Shown piece after piece: positions 56,132-63,584 of a stretch of 64,000 nucleotides of DNA. How positions within the stretch are numbered: the stretch's first letter is position 1; each line of letters begins with the position of its first letter. The stretch is taken from assembly GCA_017848855.1 (NCBI GenBank), contig JAFIHF010000008.1:1-64000 (forward strand), in the 5' to 3' direction. The notes below the pieces were generated by a model, which saw only the letters and a list, made by a program, of their open reading frames with translations, did no database searches and was not told the origin of the DNA. Made by a program: the position numbers and the translations under genes. The DNA is from Rhodanobacter denitrificans (GTDB taxonomy: Bacteria > Pseudomonadota > Gammaproteobacteria > Xanthomonadales > Rhodanobacteraceae).

Positions 56132-56312
56132 CGTACAAGCCCTCCCCTTCAAGGGGAGGGTTGGGTGGGGATGGTTGCGAGGCGTGACGTTGGGTGGGGA
56201 TGGTTGTTCTGCGGATGGCGTTGGGGTGGGGATGGTTGCGGTGGATGGAGTTGGGTGGGGATGGCGTAGCGGCATCGCCGCGCGCCGGTCAGCGAAGGTG
56301 GAGGTCGATTCC
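56132..56312 (+). repeat. GGGTGGGGATGGTT repeats after B5
   Basis: Starts with the CCCTCCCCTTCAAGGGGAGGG hairpin and then holds several GTTGGGTGGGGATGG units. The same unit appears in opposite orientation at 56680-56770 (CCATCCCCACCCCAAC), so the DUF559 remnant is bracketed by inverted copies. Confidence 0.6.
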
Positions 56313-56790
56313 GTGCAAGGACAAACCAACCCGTCGATTCTCCGGCCGAAGCTGCAACGCCGGTTGCGAAATGCCCCGACCGAGGCGGAGCGTGTGCTGT
56401 GGCGGCATTTGCGCGCGCCAGCTGGATGGATGCAAGTTCCGCCGCCAGCATCCGTTCGGCGACTTCATCCTGGACTTCGCATGCCTGGAACGCAGGCTCG
56501 TGATCGAGCTGGACGGCGGCCAGCATGCAGAGCGGGCGCGGGCGGATGCCTTGCGCACGGCTTTTCTGGAGCGCGCCGGATTCCGGGTGCTGCGGTTCTG
56601 GAACAACCAGGTATTCGAGGACATGGAGGGCATGCTCGAGGCGATCCGGCAGGCGTTGATGATGAGCGGCGGCAACCATCCCCACCCCAATCCTCCCCGG
56701 CACCACCATCCCCACCTCGGCGCCACCTATAGCAACCATCCCCACCCCAACCCTCCCCTTGAAGGGGAGGGAGAAGGCAAGGAGGACTGA
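56313..56790 (+). pseudogene. Frameshifted DUF559 (Vsr-like) endonuclease gene
   Basis: The first part (GTG at 56313) reads LQRRLRNAPTEAERVLWRHL in one frame. The rest (QLDGCKFRRQHPFGDFILDF, then LVIELDGGQHAERARADALR) continues in the next frame, with the switch in a GCGCGCGC run near 56413-56420. Together they make a DUF559 restriction-endonuclease-like domain with D, E and H residues in place. The end of the frame runs through repeat DNA and meets the A6 start. It may be a true pseudogene or a sequencing error. Confidence 0.7.
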
Positions 56791-56791
56791 C

Positions 56792-58105
56792 ATGTTCGGC
56801 TACTACCTCGACCTTGCGCTGCGCAGCCTGAAGCGCACGCCCATCCTCACCGGCCTGATGGTGCTCGCCATCGGCCTGGGCATCGGCGCGGCCATGACCA
56901 TGCTGACGGTGCTGCACGTGATGACCGACGATCCGCTGCCGGGACGCAGCGCGCACTTGTACACGCCGCATCTCGATCCCTTGCCGCTCGACTACAAGCA
57001 GGGCGGCGACGGCCCCGACCCCACCGACGACCTCACCTGGCCCGATGCGATGGCGCTGCTCAAGGCGCAGCGCGCCACGCGGCAGGCGGCGATGGCGGGC
57101 GGCTCGTTGTTGCTGCGGCCGGGTCGTGCCGACCTGCGTCCGTTCTATGTGGATGGCCGCTACGCCACGGCGGATTTCTTCGCGCTGTTCGGCGTGCCGT
57201 TCCTGCAAGGCAGCGGCTGGAGCGCCGCGGACGACGCGGCCGGCGCGCAGGTGGTGGTGCTGGTCGACGCGCTGGCGCGCAAGTTGTTCGGCACGGGCAA
57301 CGCGGTGGGCCGGATGGTGCGCCTGGGCGAGCACGATTACCGCGTGATCGGCGTGACGCGCGATTGGCAGCCTGCGCCGATGTTCTACGTCGACGCTTCG
57401 GCCAAGCGTTACAGCGATGGCGACATGTTCTTTCTGCCGCTGGCTACCGCGGTGGATCGGAAGCTCGACGTCAACGGCAACTTCAGCAGTTGGGGCGAGG
57501 ATCGTGCCGAGACGCGCATGGTCAGCCCGACCACGACCTGGTTGCAGTTCTGGGCGCAGTTGGACACACCGGCACAAGCGGCGGCGTATCGCCAATACCT
57601 GGTCGATTACTCCGCGCAGCAGAAGGCGTTGGGCCGTTTCCAGCGTCCGCCGGCGAACGCGAAGCTGTACGGCCTGATGGGTTGGCTGGCGCACGAAAAC
57701 CTGGTGCCCGGCGACGTGCGCCTGCAACTGTGGCTGGCGCTGGGCTTCCTGTTCGTGTGCATGCTCAACATCGTGGCCTTGCTGCTGGCGAAGTTTTTGC
57801 GCCGCAGCGGCGAGATCAGCGTGCGCCGCGCGCTGGGCGCGAAGCGGCGCGACATCTTCGTGCAGCTCGGCATCGAGTCGGCGCTGATCGGCGTGGCCGG
57901 CGGCGCGCTGGGCCTGGCCATCGCGCAGCTCGGCCTGTGGAGCATCCGCCAGCGCCCGGACGACTACGCCAGGCTGGCGCAGATGGATATGCCGATGCTG
58001 CTCGGAACCTTGGCGCTCGCCGTGCTCGCCAGCGTGCTGGCCGGCCTGCTGCCGGCGTGGCGCGCGTGCCGGGTGCCGCCGGCGCTGCAACTCAAGATGC
58101 TTTGA
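56792..58105 (+). CDS. FtsX/MacB-type permease A6 (no cysteine pair)
   Basis: 437 residues, MFGYYLDLALRSLKRTPILT. The region with two cysteines in the other A members reads NFSSWGEDRAET and PTTTWLQFW here, so the pair is lost. RDWQPAPMFYVDA is also divergent. Coupling segment SGEISVRRALGAKRRDIFVQ; tail PALQLKML. AAGGAGGA precedes the ATG. Confidence 0.92.
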   Translation: MFGYYLDLALRSLKRTPILTGLMVLAIGLGIGAAMTMLTVLHVMTDDPLPGRSAHLYTPHLDPLPLDYKQGGDGPDPTDDLTWPDAMALLKAQRATRQAAMAGGSLLLRPGRADLRPFYVDGRYATADFFALFGVPFLQGSGWSAADDAAGAQVVVLVDALARKLFGTGNAVGRMVRLGEHDYRVIGVTRDWQPAPMFYVDASAKRYSDGDMFFLPLATAVDRKLDVNGNFSSWGEDRAETRMVSPTTTWLQFWAQLDTPAQAAAYRQYLVDYSAQQKALGRFQRPPANAKLYGLMGWLAHENLVPGDVRLQLWLALGFLFVCMLNIVALLLAKFLRRSGEISVRRALGAKRRDIFVQLGIESALIGVAGGALGLAIAQLGLWSIRQRPDDYARLAQMDMPMLLGTLALAVLASVLAGLLPAWRACRVPPALQLKML

Positions 58106-58115
58106 CGGAGGCGGC

Positions 58116-59369
58116 ATGGAACTTCGACCGATCCTTTCCACCCTGCGCCACCACAAGCTCACCGCCAGCCTGCTGACGCTGCAGGTGGCCTTCACCTGCG
58201 CCATCGTCTGCAACGTGGTGTTCATGATCGCGAACCGCGTGCACCAGATCAGCCTGCCGAGCGGGCTTGCCGAGAGCGAGTTGTCGATGCTGAAAATCGC
58301 CGGGATCGACCCGGGGGAAAATTCGCAGGCGCGGCATGCCGCGGATCTGGCCGCGCTGCGGGCGATCCCCGGCGTGCAGGCGGCAGTGGCGGTGGACAGC
58401 CTGCCGCTGGGCCGCAACGACTCCAGCTATGGCACCTGCGCCAACCAGCAAGCGTGGAACCGCGCCATGGCGGCGCGTTCGCTCAATGGCGTGCAAGGCT
58501 GCCTGAACCCCAGCGTCTACAGCGGTTCGCCCGGCGAGCTGGAGGCGTTGGGACTGCACCTGGTTGCCGGGCGCGATTTCCAACCGGATGACTATGTGCC
58601 GGCAAAGCCCGGCTACGTCGCGGCCAATGTGCCCAGCGCCATCGTCACCCGCAGCCTGGCAGCGAAGCTGTATCCGGGACGGGACGCGCTGGGGCAGAGC
58701 CTCTACATGGGCGGGCGTCCGCCCATGCGCATCGTCGGCGTGGTGGAAAACCTGCTGCGCCCGCGCCTGCGCGAGCCGGGCGTGAATCAATACAGCGTCT
58801 TGTTGCCCTCGATCCCCGGCGAACCGTCGGTGACCTACGTGCTGCGCAGCGCACCGCAGGATCGGGCCCGCGTGCTCGGGTCGGCGGTTGCCGCGTTGAC
58901 GCGGCTCGACCCCAACCGCCTGATACCGCCGGATGGCGTGCGCACCTACACCCAGATCCGCCACGCCTACTTCCAGCGCGACACCACCATGATCGGCCTG
59001 CTGATCGCCTCGGCGCTGGGCCTCTTGTTCGTCACCGCGCTGGGCATCGCCGGGCTGGCGAATTTCTGGGTGCAGCAGCGCACGCGCAGCATCGGCATAC
59101 GTCGTGCGATTGGAGCGACCCGCGGCGATATCCTGCGCTACTTCCAGGCCGAGAACTTCCTCATCGTCACGGTCGGCATCGTGCTCGGCGTGCTGCTCGC
59201 CATCGTGCTGAACCTGCTGCTGATGACGCATTACGAACTGCCGCGCCTGCCGCTGTGGTACCTGCCCATCGGCGCGGCGGTGCTGTGGGCGCTGGGGCAA
59301 CTCGCGGTGCTCTCGCCGGCGCTGCGCGCCTCGCATGTGCCGCCGGTGGTGGCGACGAGGAGCGTGTGA
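58116..59369 (+). CDS. FtsX/MacB-type permease B6
   Basis: 417 residues, MELRPILSTLRHHKLTASLL. TM1 has CAIVCNVVFMI. The periplasmic domain has its own cysteines (YGTCANQQ and VQGCLNPS). Coupling segment RSIGIRRAIGATRGDILRYF; tail PPVVATRSV. Starts 10 bases after A6. Confidence 0.92.
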   Translation: MELRPILSTLRHHKLTASLLTLQVAFTCAIVCNVVFMIANRVHQISLPSGLAESELSMLKIAGIDPGENSQARHAADLAALRAIPGVQAAVAVDSLPLGRNDSSYGTCANQQAWNRAMAARSLNGVQGCLNPSVYSGSPGELEALGLHLVAGRDFQPDDYVPAKPGYVAANVPSAIVTRSLAAKLYPGRDALGQSLYMGGRPPMRIVGVVENLLRPRLREPGVNQYSVLLPSIPGEPSVTYVLRSAPQDRARVLGSAVAALTRLDPNRLIPPDGVRTYTQIRHAYFQRDTTMIGLLIASALGLLFVTALGIAGLANFWVQQRTRSIGIRRAIGATRGDILRYFQAENFLIVTVGIVLGVLLAIVLNLLLMTHYELPRLPLWYLPIGAAVLWALGQLAVLSPALRASHVPPVVATRSV

Positions 59370-59428
59370 TGGAGCAGGGCGACGAGAGGGGCGGAGCCGG
59401 ATTCGGCAAAGCGACGGAGCAGGTTCCC

Positions 59429-59731
59429 TTACGGGCTTTCGCTGACGCGATGCCGCCAGTATCCCGGTTGGCGGTGGCAGTGCATCACCGCAAGGATCAG
59501 CACATCGTCGGATTCGACGGTGTAAAGCACGGCATAAGGAAAAACGCGCGGGAGCCGGCGACGGATGTCCTGCTCCAGCAGTGCGCCCGCCAGCGGCTGT
59601 TTGACGATTTCGCCGATGGCGCTCTCCATGCAGGCGATGAAACGCGTGGCGAGATTCGGACTGATCGACGCGTAGTGGAGCGCCGCCTCCTCGTACTCCG
59701 CCAAGGCTTCCGGGTGGAACGCAAAGCTCAT
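59429..59731 (-). CDS. RelE/ParE-family toxin
   Basis: 100 residues, MSFAFHPEALAEYEEAALHY, with the RelE/ParE fold pattern (FIACMESAIGEIVKQPLAGA, RRRLPRVFPYAVLYTVESDD, LAVMHCHRQPGYWRHR). Members poison gyrase or cut mRNA; which one is not visible. The start overlaps the antitoxin stop by 4 bases. It runs antisense to the permease array. Confidence 0.82.
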   Translation of the reverse strand: MSFAFHPEALAEYEEAALHYASISPNLATRFIACMESAIGEIVKQPLAGALLEQDIRRRLPRVFPYAVLYTVESDDVLILAVMHCHRQPGYWRHRVSESP

Positions 59732-59961
59732 CGCGCGAGGCGGTCGCGCACGCGCTGCAAGGCCTCGTTGCCGGGGATGGGCTGGATATCGCCGCGGCGC
59801 AGCTCGTCGCGGCGTCGCACGGCTTCGGCCGTCCACGCAATCTGGATTTCGTCGTCCTGCCCGGGGGCGAGGCTTTCCACCAACCGGTCGGCCAGTTGCG
59901 CGCGGGCTTCGCTGGGTAGCGACAGCGCGGCTTGCGTGAGTTGTTCGATGCTGATGGCCAT
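59728..59961 (-). CDS. Addiction-module antitoxin
   Basis: 77 residues, MAISIEQLTQAALSLPSEAR, continuing AQLADRLVESLAPGQDDEIQ and EAVRRRDELRRGDIQPIPG. This is the pattern of the short addiction-module antitoxins (PF09720) paired with RelE/ParE toxins. It is coupled to the toxin by an ATGA overlap and preceded by a small HicB-like gene. Confidence 0.82.
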   Translation of the reverse strand: MAISIEQLTQAALSLPSEARAQLADRLVESLAPGQDDEIQIAWTAEAVRRRDELRRGDIQPIPGNEALQRVRDRLAR

Positions 59962-59970
59962 GGGACAGAC

Positions 59971-60150
59971 CTATGCGGGCAGGTGGTGGAGCTTGACGGC
60001 TTGCGGGCCGACCTCGTTGTCGAAGTGGCAGCGCACGGTGTCGCGCAATTCAACCAGCGATTCGGCATCAGCGAAGAGCGCATGTCCGAATGCTTGGGCC
60101 ATGTACGCGCCCTTCGCGGTTTCCTCGACCTGGAAAACACTCTCGTGCAC
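59971..60150 (-). CDS. Small HicB-like protein
   Basis: 59 residues from GTG with GGAG 6 bases upstream. The sequence (HESVFQVEETAKGAYMAQAF, then HALFADAESLVELRDTVRCH and FDNEVGPQAVKLHHLPA) fits a HicB-like family often labelled 2-oxoisovalerate dehydrogenase E1 in databases. No HicA partner is present. The stop is 9 bases before the antitoxin ATG, so the three minus-strand genes form one unit. Confidence 0.55.
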   Translation of the reverse strand: MHESVFQVEETAKGAYMAQAFGHALFADAESLVELRDTVRCHFDNEVGPQAVKLHHLPA

Positions 60151-60208
60151 GGCGTGCTCCGGTTCGGGAATCCATCTTACTTCAATGCCTTGGGCGAGGG
60201 AGTTCTGA

Positions 60209-61528
60209 ATGTTCGACTACTACCTGCGCCTCGCCCTGCGCCGCTGCCGGCAGAACCTGGCGATGGTGGGCCTCTTGGTGCTGACCATGGCCATCGGCAT
60301 CGCCGCGACGATGACGGCGATGACGATCTTCGGCGCGCTTGCCGGCGATCCGCTGCCGGGCATCAGCCCGCACCTTTACGTGGCGACGATGGATGCGCGC
60401 GAGGCGGTGGACAAGGACAACCCCGACTACAAGCAACCGGACAGCTGGCTCAAGCTCGGCGACGCCAAGGCGCTGGTGGATGCGCACCGCGCGCCGCAGC
60501 AACTGGCGTTGGCGCAGAGCCTGACCACGATGGACAGTCCCGACGGCAAGCACAGCGAACAGGCCTGGGGCTTCATGGCCTACGGCGAACCGCTGGGCAT
60601 GCTGGGTGTGCCATTGCGCTTCGGTCGGCCGTGGACGGCGCAGGAGCTGGCGGCGCGTGCGCCGGTGGTGGTGATCGACAGCGATCTGGCGCAGAAGCTG
60701 TTCGGCACCGCAGACGCGGTGGGCCGCAGCGTGCTGCTGGGTGGCAAGCCGTTTCGCGTGGTTGGCGTCACAGTGCCGTGGAAGCCGCACACGGTGTTCC
60801 TCGACCTGCAGCGCAACCAGGGCAACCCGCAGGGCAGCAACGACGAGTTCTTCGTGCCTGCGGAGGCGGCGCTGGATGCGGGCGTGGGGCCGTTCACCTC
60901 GGGCGAGTGCGGCAAGGGGGCGCCAGTCATCGGCTTCCAGTCGGCGGCGGTACAACATTGCCGCTGGCTGGAAGTGTGGTCGCGGCTGGACACGCCGGCG
61001 CAGGTAGCGGACTGGCGGCAATTCCTCGCCAACTACGCCGATGCGCAGCGCGCGGCGGGCCGTTTCGTCTATCCGCCGCAGCCGAAGCTCTACGGCGCGC
61101 GCGCATGGATGACGCTGAATCACGTGGTGCCCGACGACGTGCGCCTGAACCTGATGCTGGCCGGCGCGTTCCTGCTGCTGTGCATGGTCAACGTGGCGGG
61201 CCTCCTGGCCGCGCGCTTCCTGCGCCGGCAGGCGGACGTGGCGATCCGCCGCGCGCTGGGCGCGTCCAAGCGCACGGTGTTCGCGCAGCACCTGGTGGAG
61301 ACCGGCATCCTCGGCCTCGCCGGCGGCGTGCTGGCCTTGCCGCTGACCTGGCTGGGCCTGTGGATCGTGCGCCTGCAGCCGGTGAGCTATGCGGAGGCGG
61401 CGAAGTTCAGCCCCGGCGTGTTCGGTGCGCTGCTGCTGTTTTCGCTCATCGTGGGCCTGCTGGTGGGCGTGTTGCCCGCATGGCGCGTGTGCCGGCAGCC
61501 GCCGGCCCTGCAGATCAAGGTGGCTTGA
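60209..61528 (+). CDS. FtsX/MacB-type permease A7
   Basis: 439 residues, MFDYYLRLALRRCRQNLAMV. The most divergent A member: the coupling segment is QADVAIRRALGASKRTVFAQ instead of SGEIGVRRALGA, and the domain has VPWKPHTVFLDLQ. The Cys pair is kept (TSGECGKG and VQHCRWL). Tail PALQIKVA. The ATG follows GAGGGAG. Confidence 0.9.
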   Translation: MFDYYLRLALRRCRQNLAMVGLLVLTMAIGIAATMTAMTIFGALAGDPLPGISPHLYVATMDAREAVDKDNPDYKQPDSWLKLGDAKALVDAHRAPQQLALAQSLTTMDSPDGKHSEQAWGFMAYGEPLGMLGVPLRFGRPWTAQELAARAPVVVIDSDLAQKLFGTADAVGRSVLLGGKPFRVVGVTVPWKPHTVFLDLQRNQGNPQGSNDEFFVPAEAALDAGVGPFTSGECGKGAPVIGFQSAAVQHCRWLEVWSRLDTPAQVADWRQFLANYADAQRAAGRFVYPPQPKLYGARAWMTLNHVVPDDVRLNLMLAGAFLLLCMVNVAGLLAARFLRRQADVAIRRALGASKRTVFAQHLVETGILGLAGGVLALPLTWLGLWIVRLQPVSYAEAAKFSPGVFGALLLFSLIVGLLVGVLPAWRVCRQPPALQIKVA

Positions 61529-61532
61529 GGAG

Positions 61533-62774
61533 ATGGCCGTGCGACATATCGTGAATCCCTTGTTGCGCCATCGCCTGATGCCGCTGCTGGTCGTGCTGCA
61601 GGTGGCGCTGGCCTGCGCCATCGCCTGCAACGCACTGTTCCTGCTGCAGCAGAAGCTGGTGCCCATCCTCGCGCCTGATGGTATCGGCACTCCGGACCGG
61701 CTGGTGATGGCCTGGAATATCGCGTCGCGCGGCAAGCCCTGGCCGACCGGCCGTCTGCTGGAAGTGCGCCAGGCGTTGCGGGCATTGCCGGGCGTGAGCG
61801 CAGCCAGCGTGGCCGGTTCGCTGCCGATGGAGACCAATGCGCAGATGAACGGCGAGGCGATTGCGGAGGACACACACGCCAAGGCCGGCGATGCGGCTGT
61901 CTACATCGGTGCCGACCTGGTCGATACGCTGGGCTTGCACCTGGTCGCCGGGCGCGATTTCAGCGCCGAAGAGCAATCCATCCAGTACCACGGCATGGGC
62001 ATCAACGATTCCGGCCCGGCCATCATCACCCGCGCGCTGGCGAACCGCCTGTTTCCCGATGGGCATGCGCTGGGCAAGGTGATACGCATCGGTGCAGCTG
62101 CCGATGCCGGGCGCCGCACCGTGGTCGGTGTGGTCGCGCACCTGATGAGCAACAAGTTCGACGCCGACGGCGGCAATGTGGACTACACCATGCTGTTTCC
62201 CGGCGTGCCGGGCAATTGGCCGATGCCGGTGTTCGCGGTGCGCGTGGCGCCGGGCGCGGACGTGGAACGCGTGCGCAAGGCGGTCGATGCCACCATCCAC
62301 CGCGAACTGGGCAATGAAATGATCCGGGGCTTCGAGCCGAGCATCCAGATGTACGGCGACATGCGTGCGCATGCCCTGGCGAAGTTCAAGGCCGCCGTAT
62401 GGCTGCTCGCCGGCGTCAGCGTGGTGGTGCTGATCGTCACCCTCGCCGGCATCATGGGCCTCACCGGCTACTGGGTGCAGCAGCGCACGCGGCAAATCGG
62501 CATCCGCCGTGCGCTGGGCGCGCGCCGCCGCCACATCCTGCGCGAGCTGCAACTGGAAAACCTGCTGGTGGTCGGCGTCGGCGTGCTGCTCGGGCTGGCC
62601 TGCGCCTACGCGATCAACCTGTGGCTGATGCGGCACTACGAACTCACCCGCCTGCCGTGGATCTACCTGCCCGTCGGCGCGGCGCTGATGCTGCTGCTCG
62701 GCCAGCTCGCCGTGCTGTCGCCCGCGCTGCGCGCCTCGCGCGTGCCGCCGGTGGTGGCGACGCGGAGCGTGTGA
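61533..62774 (+). CDS. FtsX/MacB-type permease B7
   Basis: 413 residues, MAVRHIVNPLLRHRLMPLLV. TM1 has CAIACNALFLL. Coupling segment RQIGIRRALGARRRHILREL with QLENLLV; tail PPVVATRSV. GAGGAG touches this ATG, so a GTG 6 bases downstream is better spaced, but alignment to B6 favours the ATG. Last gene of the array. Confidence 0.9.
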   Translation: MAVRHIVNPLLRHRLMPLLVVLQVALACAIACNALFLLQQKLVPILAPDGIGTPDRLVMAWNIASRGKPWPTGRLLEVRQALRALPGVSAASVAGSLPMETNAQMNGEAIAEDTHAKAGDAAVYIGADLVDTLGLHLVAGRDFSAEEQSIQYHGMGINDSGPAIITRALANRLFPDGHALGKVIRIGAAADAGRRTVVGVVAHLMSNKFDADGGNVDYTMLFPGVPGNWPMPVFAVRVAPGADVERVRKAVDATIHRELGNEMIRGFEPSIQMYGDMRAHALAKFKAAVWLLAGVSVVVLIVTLAGIMGLTGYWVQQRTRQIGIRRALGARRRHILRELQLENLLVVGVGVLLGLACAYAINLWLMRHYELTRLPWIYLPVGAALMLLLGQLAVLSPALRASRVPPVVATRSV

Positions 62775-62861
62775 GCCTTGCAGCCGTCCCTTTCGAGAGC
62801 AAGGGGCAATATGGCCAGTTATGCTAGCCTTGTCGTGGCATATGCAAAGCGGGGTCGGATC

Positions 62862-63128
62862 ATGCAGACGAACGTGCTGGATGCAAAAAATCGGCTTTCC
62901 CAACTCATCAAGTCGGCACAGGCTGGCGAAGAGGTGGTGATTGCCAATCGCGGCGAGCCGGTGGCGAAACTGGTGGCCGTGCATGGCAAGGGCGCGTCGA
63001 ATGCCGAGCCGGGTAGTCCGGAGGCGATTCTTTCGTGGCTGAAAAATCGCCGGCTGCCGGCTTATGCCCGTCGCAGCGCGAAGGAAATCAATGCCGACAT
63101 CAGGGAAGCGAGGGAGTCATGGGACTGA
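62862..63128 (+). CDS. Phd/YefM-family antitoxin
   Basis: 88 residues, MQTNVLDAKNRLSQLIKSAQ. The Phd/YefM pattern (AGEEVVIANRGEPVAKLV) is clear in the N-terminal DNA-binding half; the rest would wrap the toxin. The longer in-frame start upstream is not conserved. It overlaps the toxin gene by 10 bases. Confidence 0.88.
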   Translation: MQTNVLDAKNRLSQLIKSAQAGEEVVIANRGEPVAKLVAVHGKGASNAEPGSPEAILSWLKNRRLPAYARRSAKEINADIREARESWD

Positions 63129-63514
63129 TCTATCTGGACAGCTGCCTGGTGATCTATCTGACCGAAAACCATCCCCAATGGTCGGCTCGGGTAGTGGCTG
63201 CCATTGGCAGGGCGAAAGGCGCGCGGTTCGCCATCTCGCCGCTGGTGAAGATGGAGTGCCTGGTCGGGCCGGCCAAACGTGGCGACCCGGTCTTGCAACG
63301 CGAATACACCGAGTCGTTCGCGGCTTTCGCCGCGCTGACGATGCCGGAGCAGGTGTATTTGCAAGCCGCGCAATTGCGCGCGCGGTTCGGCATGAAGACG
63401 CCCGATGCGTTGCACCTGGCCTGTGCCCAGCACCATCGCTGCGAGGCCTTGTGGACGAACGACAACCGTCTTGCGGCAGCCTCGCACGGCCTGGCGCGGA
63501 AACTCCCCGCGTGA
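63119..63514 (+). CDS. PIN-domain toxin (VapC-like)
   Basis: 131 residues, MGLIYLDSCLVIYLTENHPQ. The PIN acids are visible: D7 in YLDSCLV, E in KMECLVG, D in TPDALHLACA and D in TNDNRL. VapC-type toxins cut RNA, often tRNA. Paired with the Phd-type antitoxin by overlap. Confidence 0.88.
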   Translation: MGLIYLDSCLVIYLTENHPQWSARVVAAIGRAKGARFAISPLVKMECLVGPAKRGDPVLQREYTESFAAFAALTMPEQVYLQAAQLRARFGMKTPDALHLACAQHHRCEALWTNDNRLAAASHGLARKLPA

Positions 63515-63584
63515 GACTCGCGGCCTTGGGCATTGCAACCTTTTTCACTGGAGCCGCATCCATGCGGACATGTGCAGGAACAAG

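Noticed and set aside
40201-62774. Array as a mobile element or prophage
   Set aside because: No transposase, integrase or att-like ends were seen. Repeats are palindromic spacers, and base use resembles the flanks except for a few periplasmic domains.
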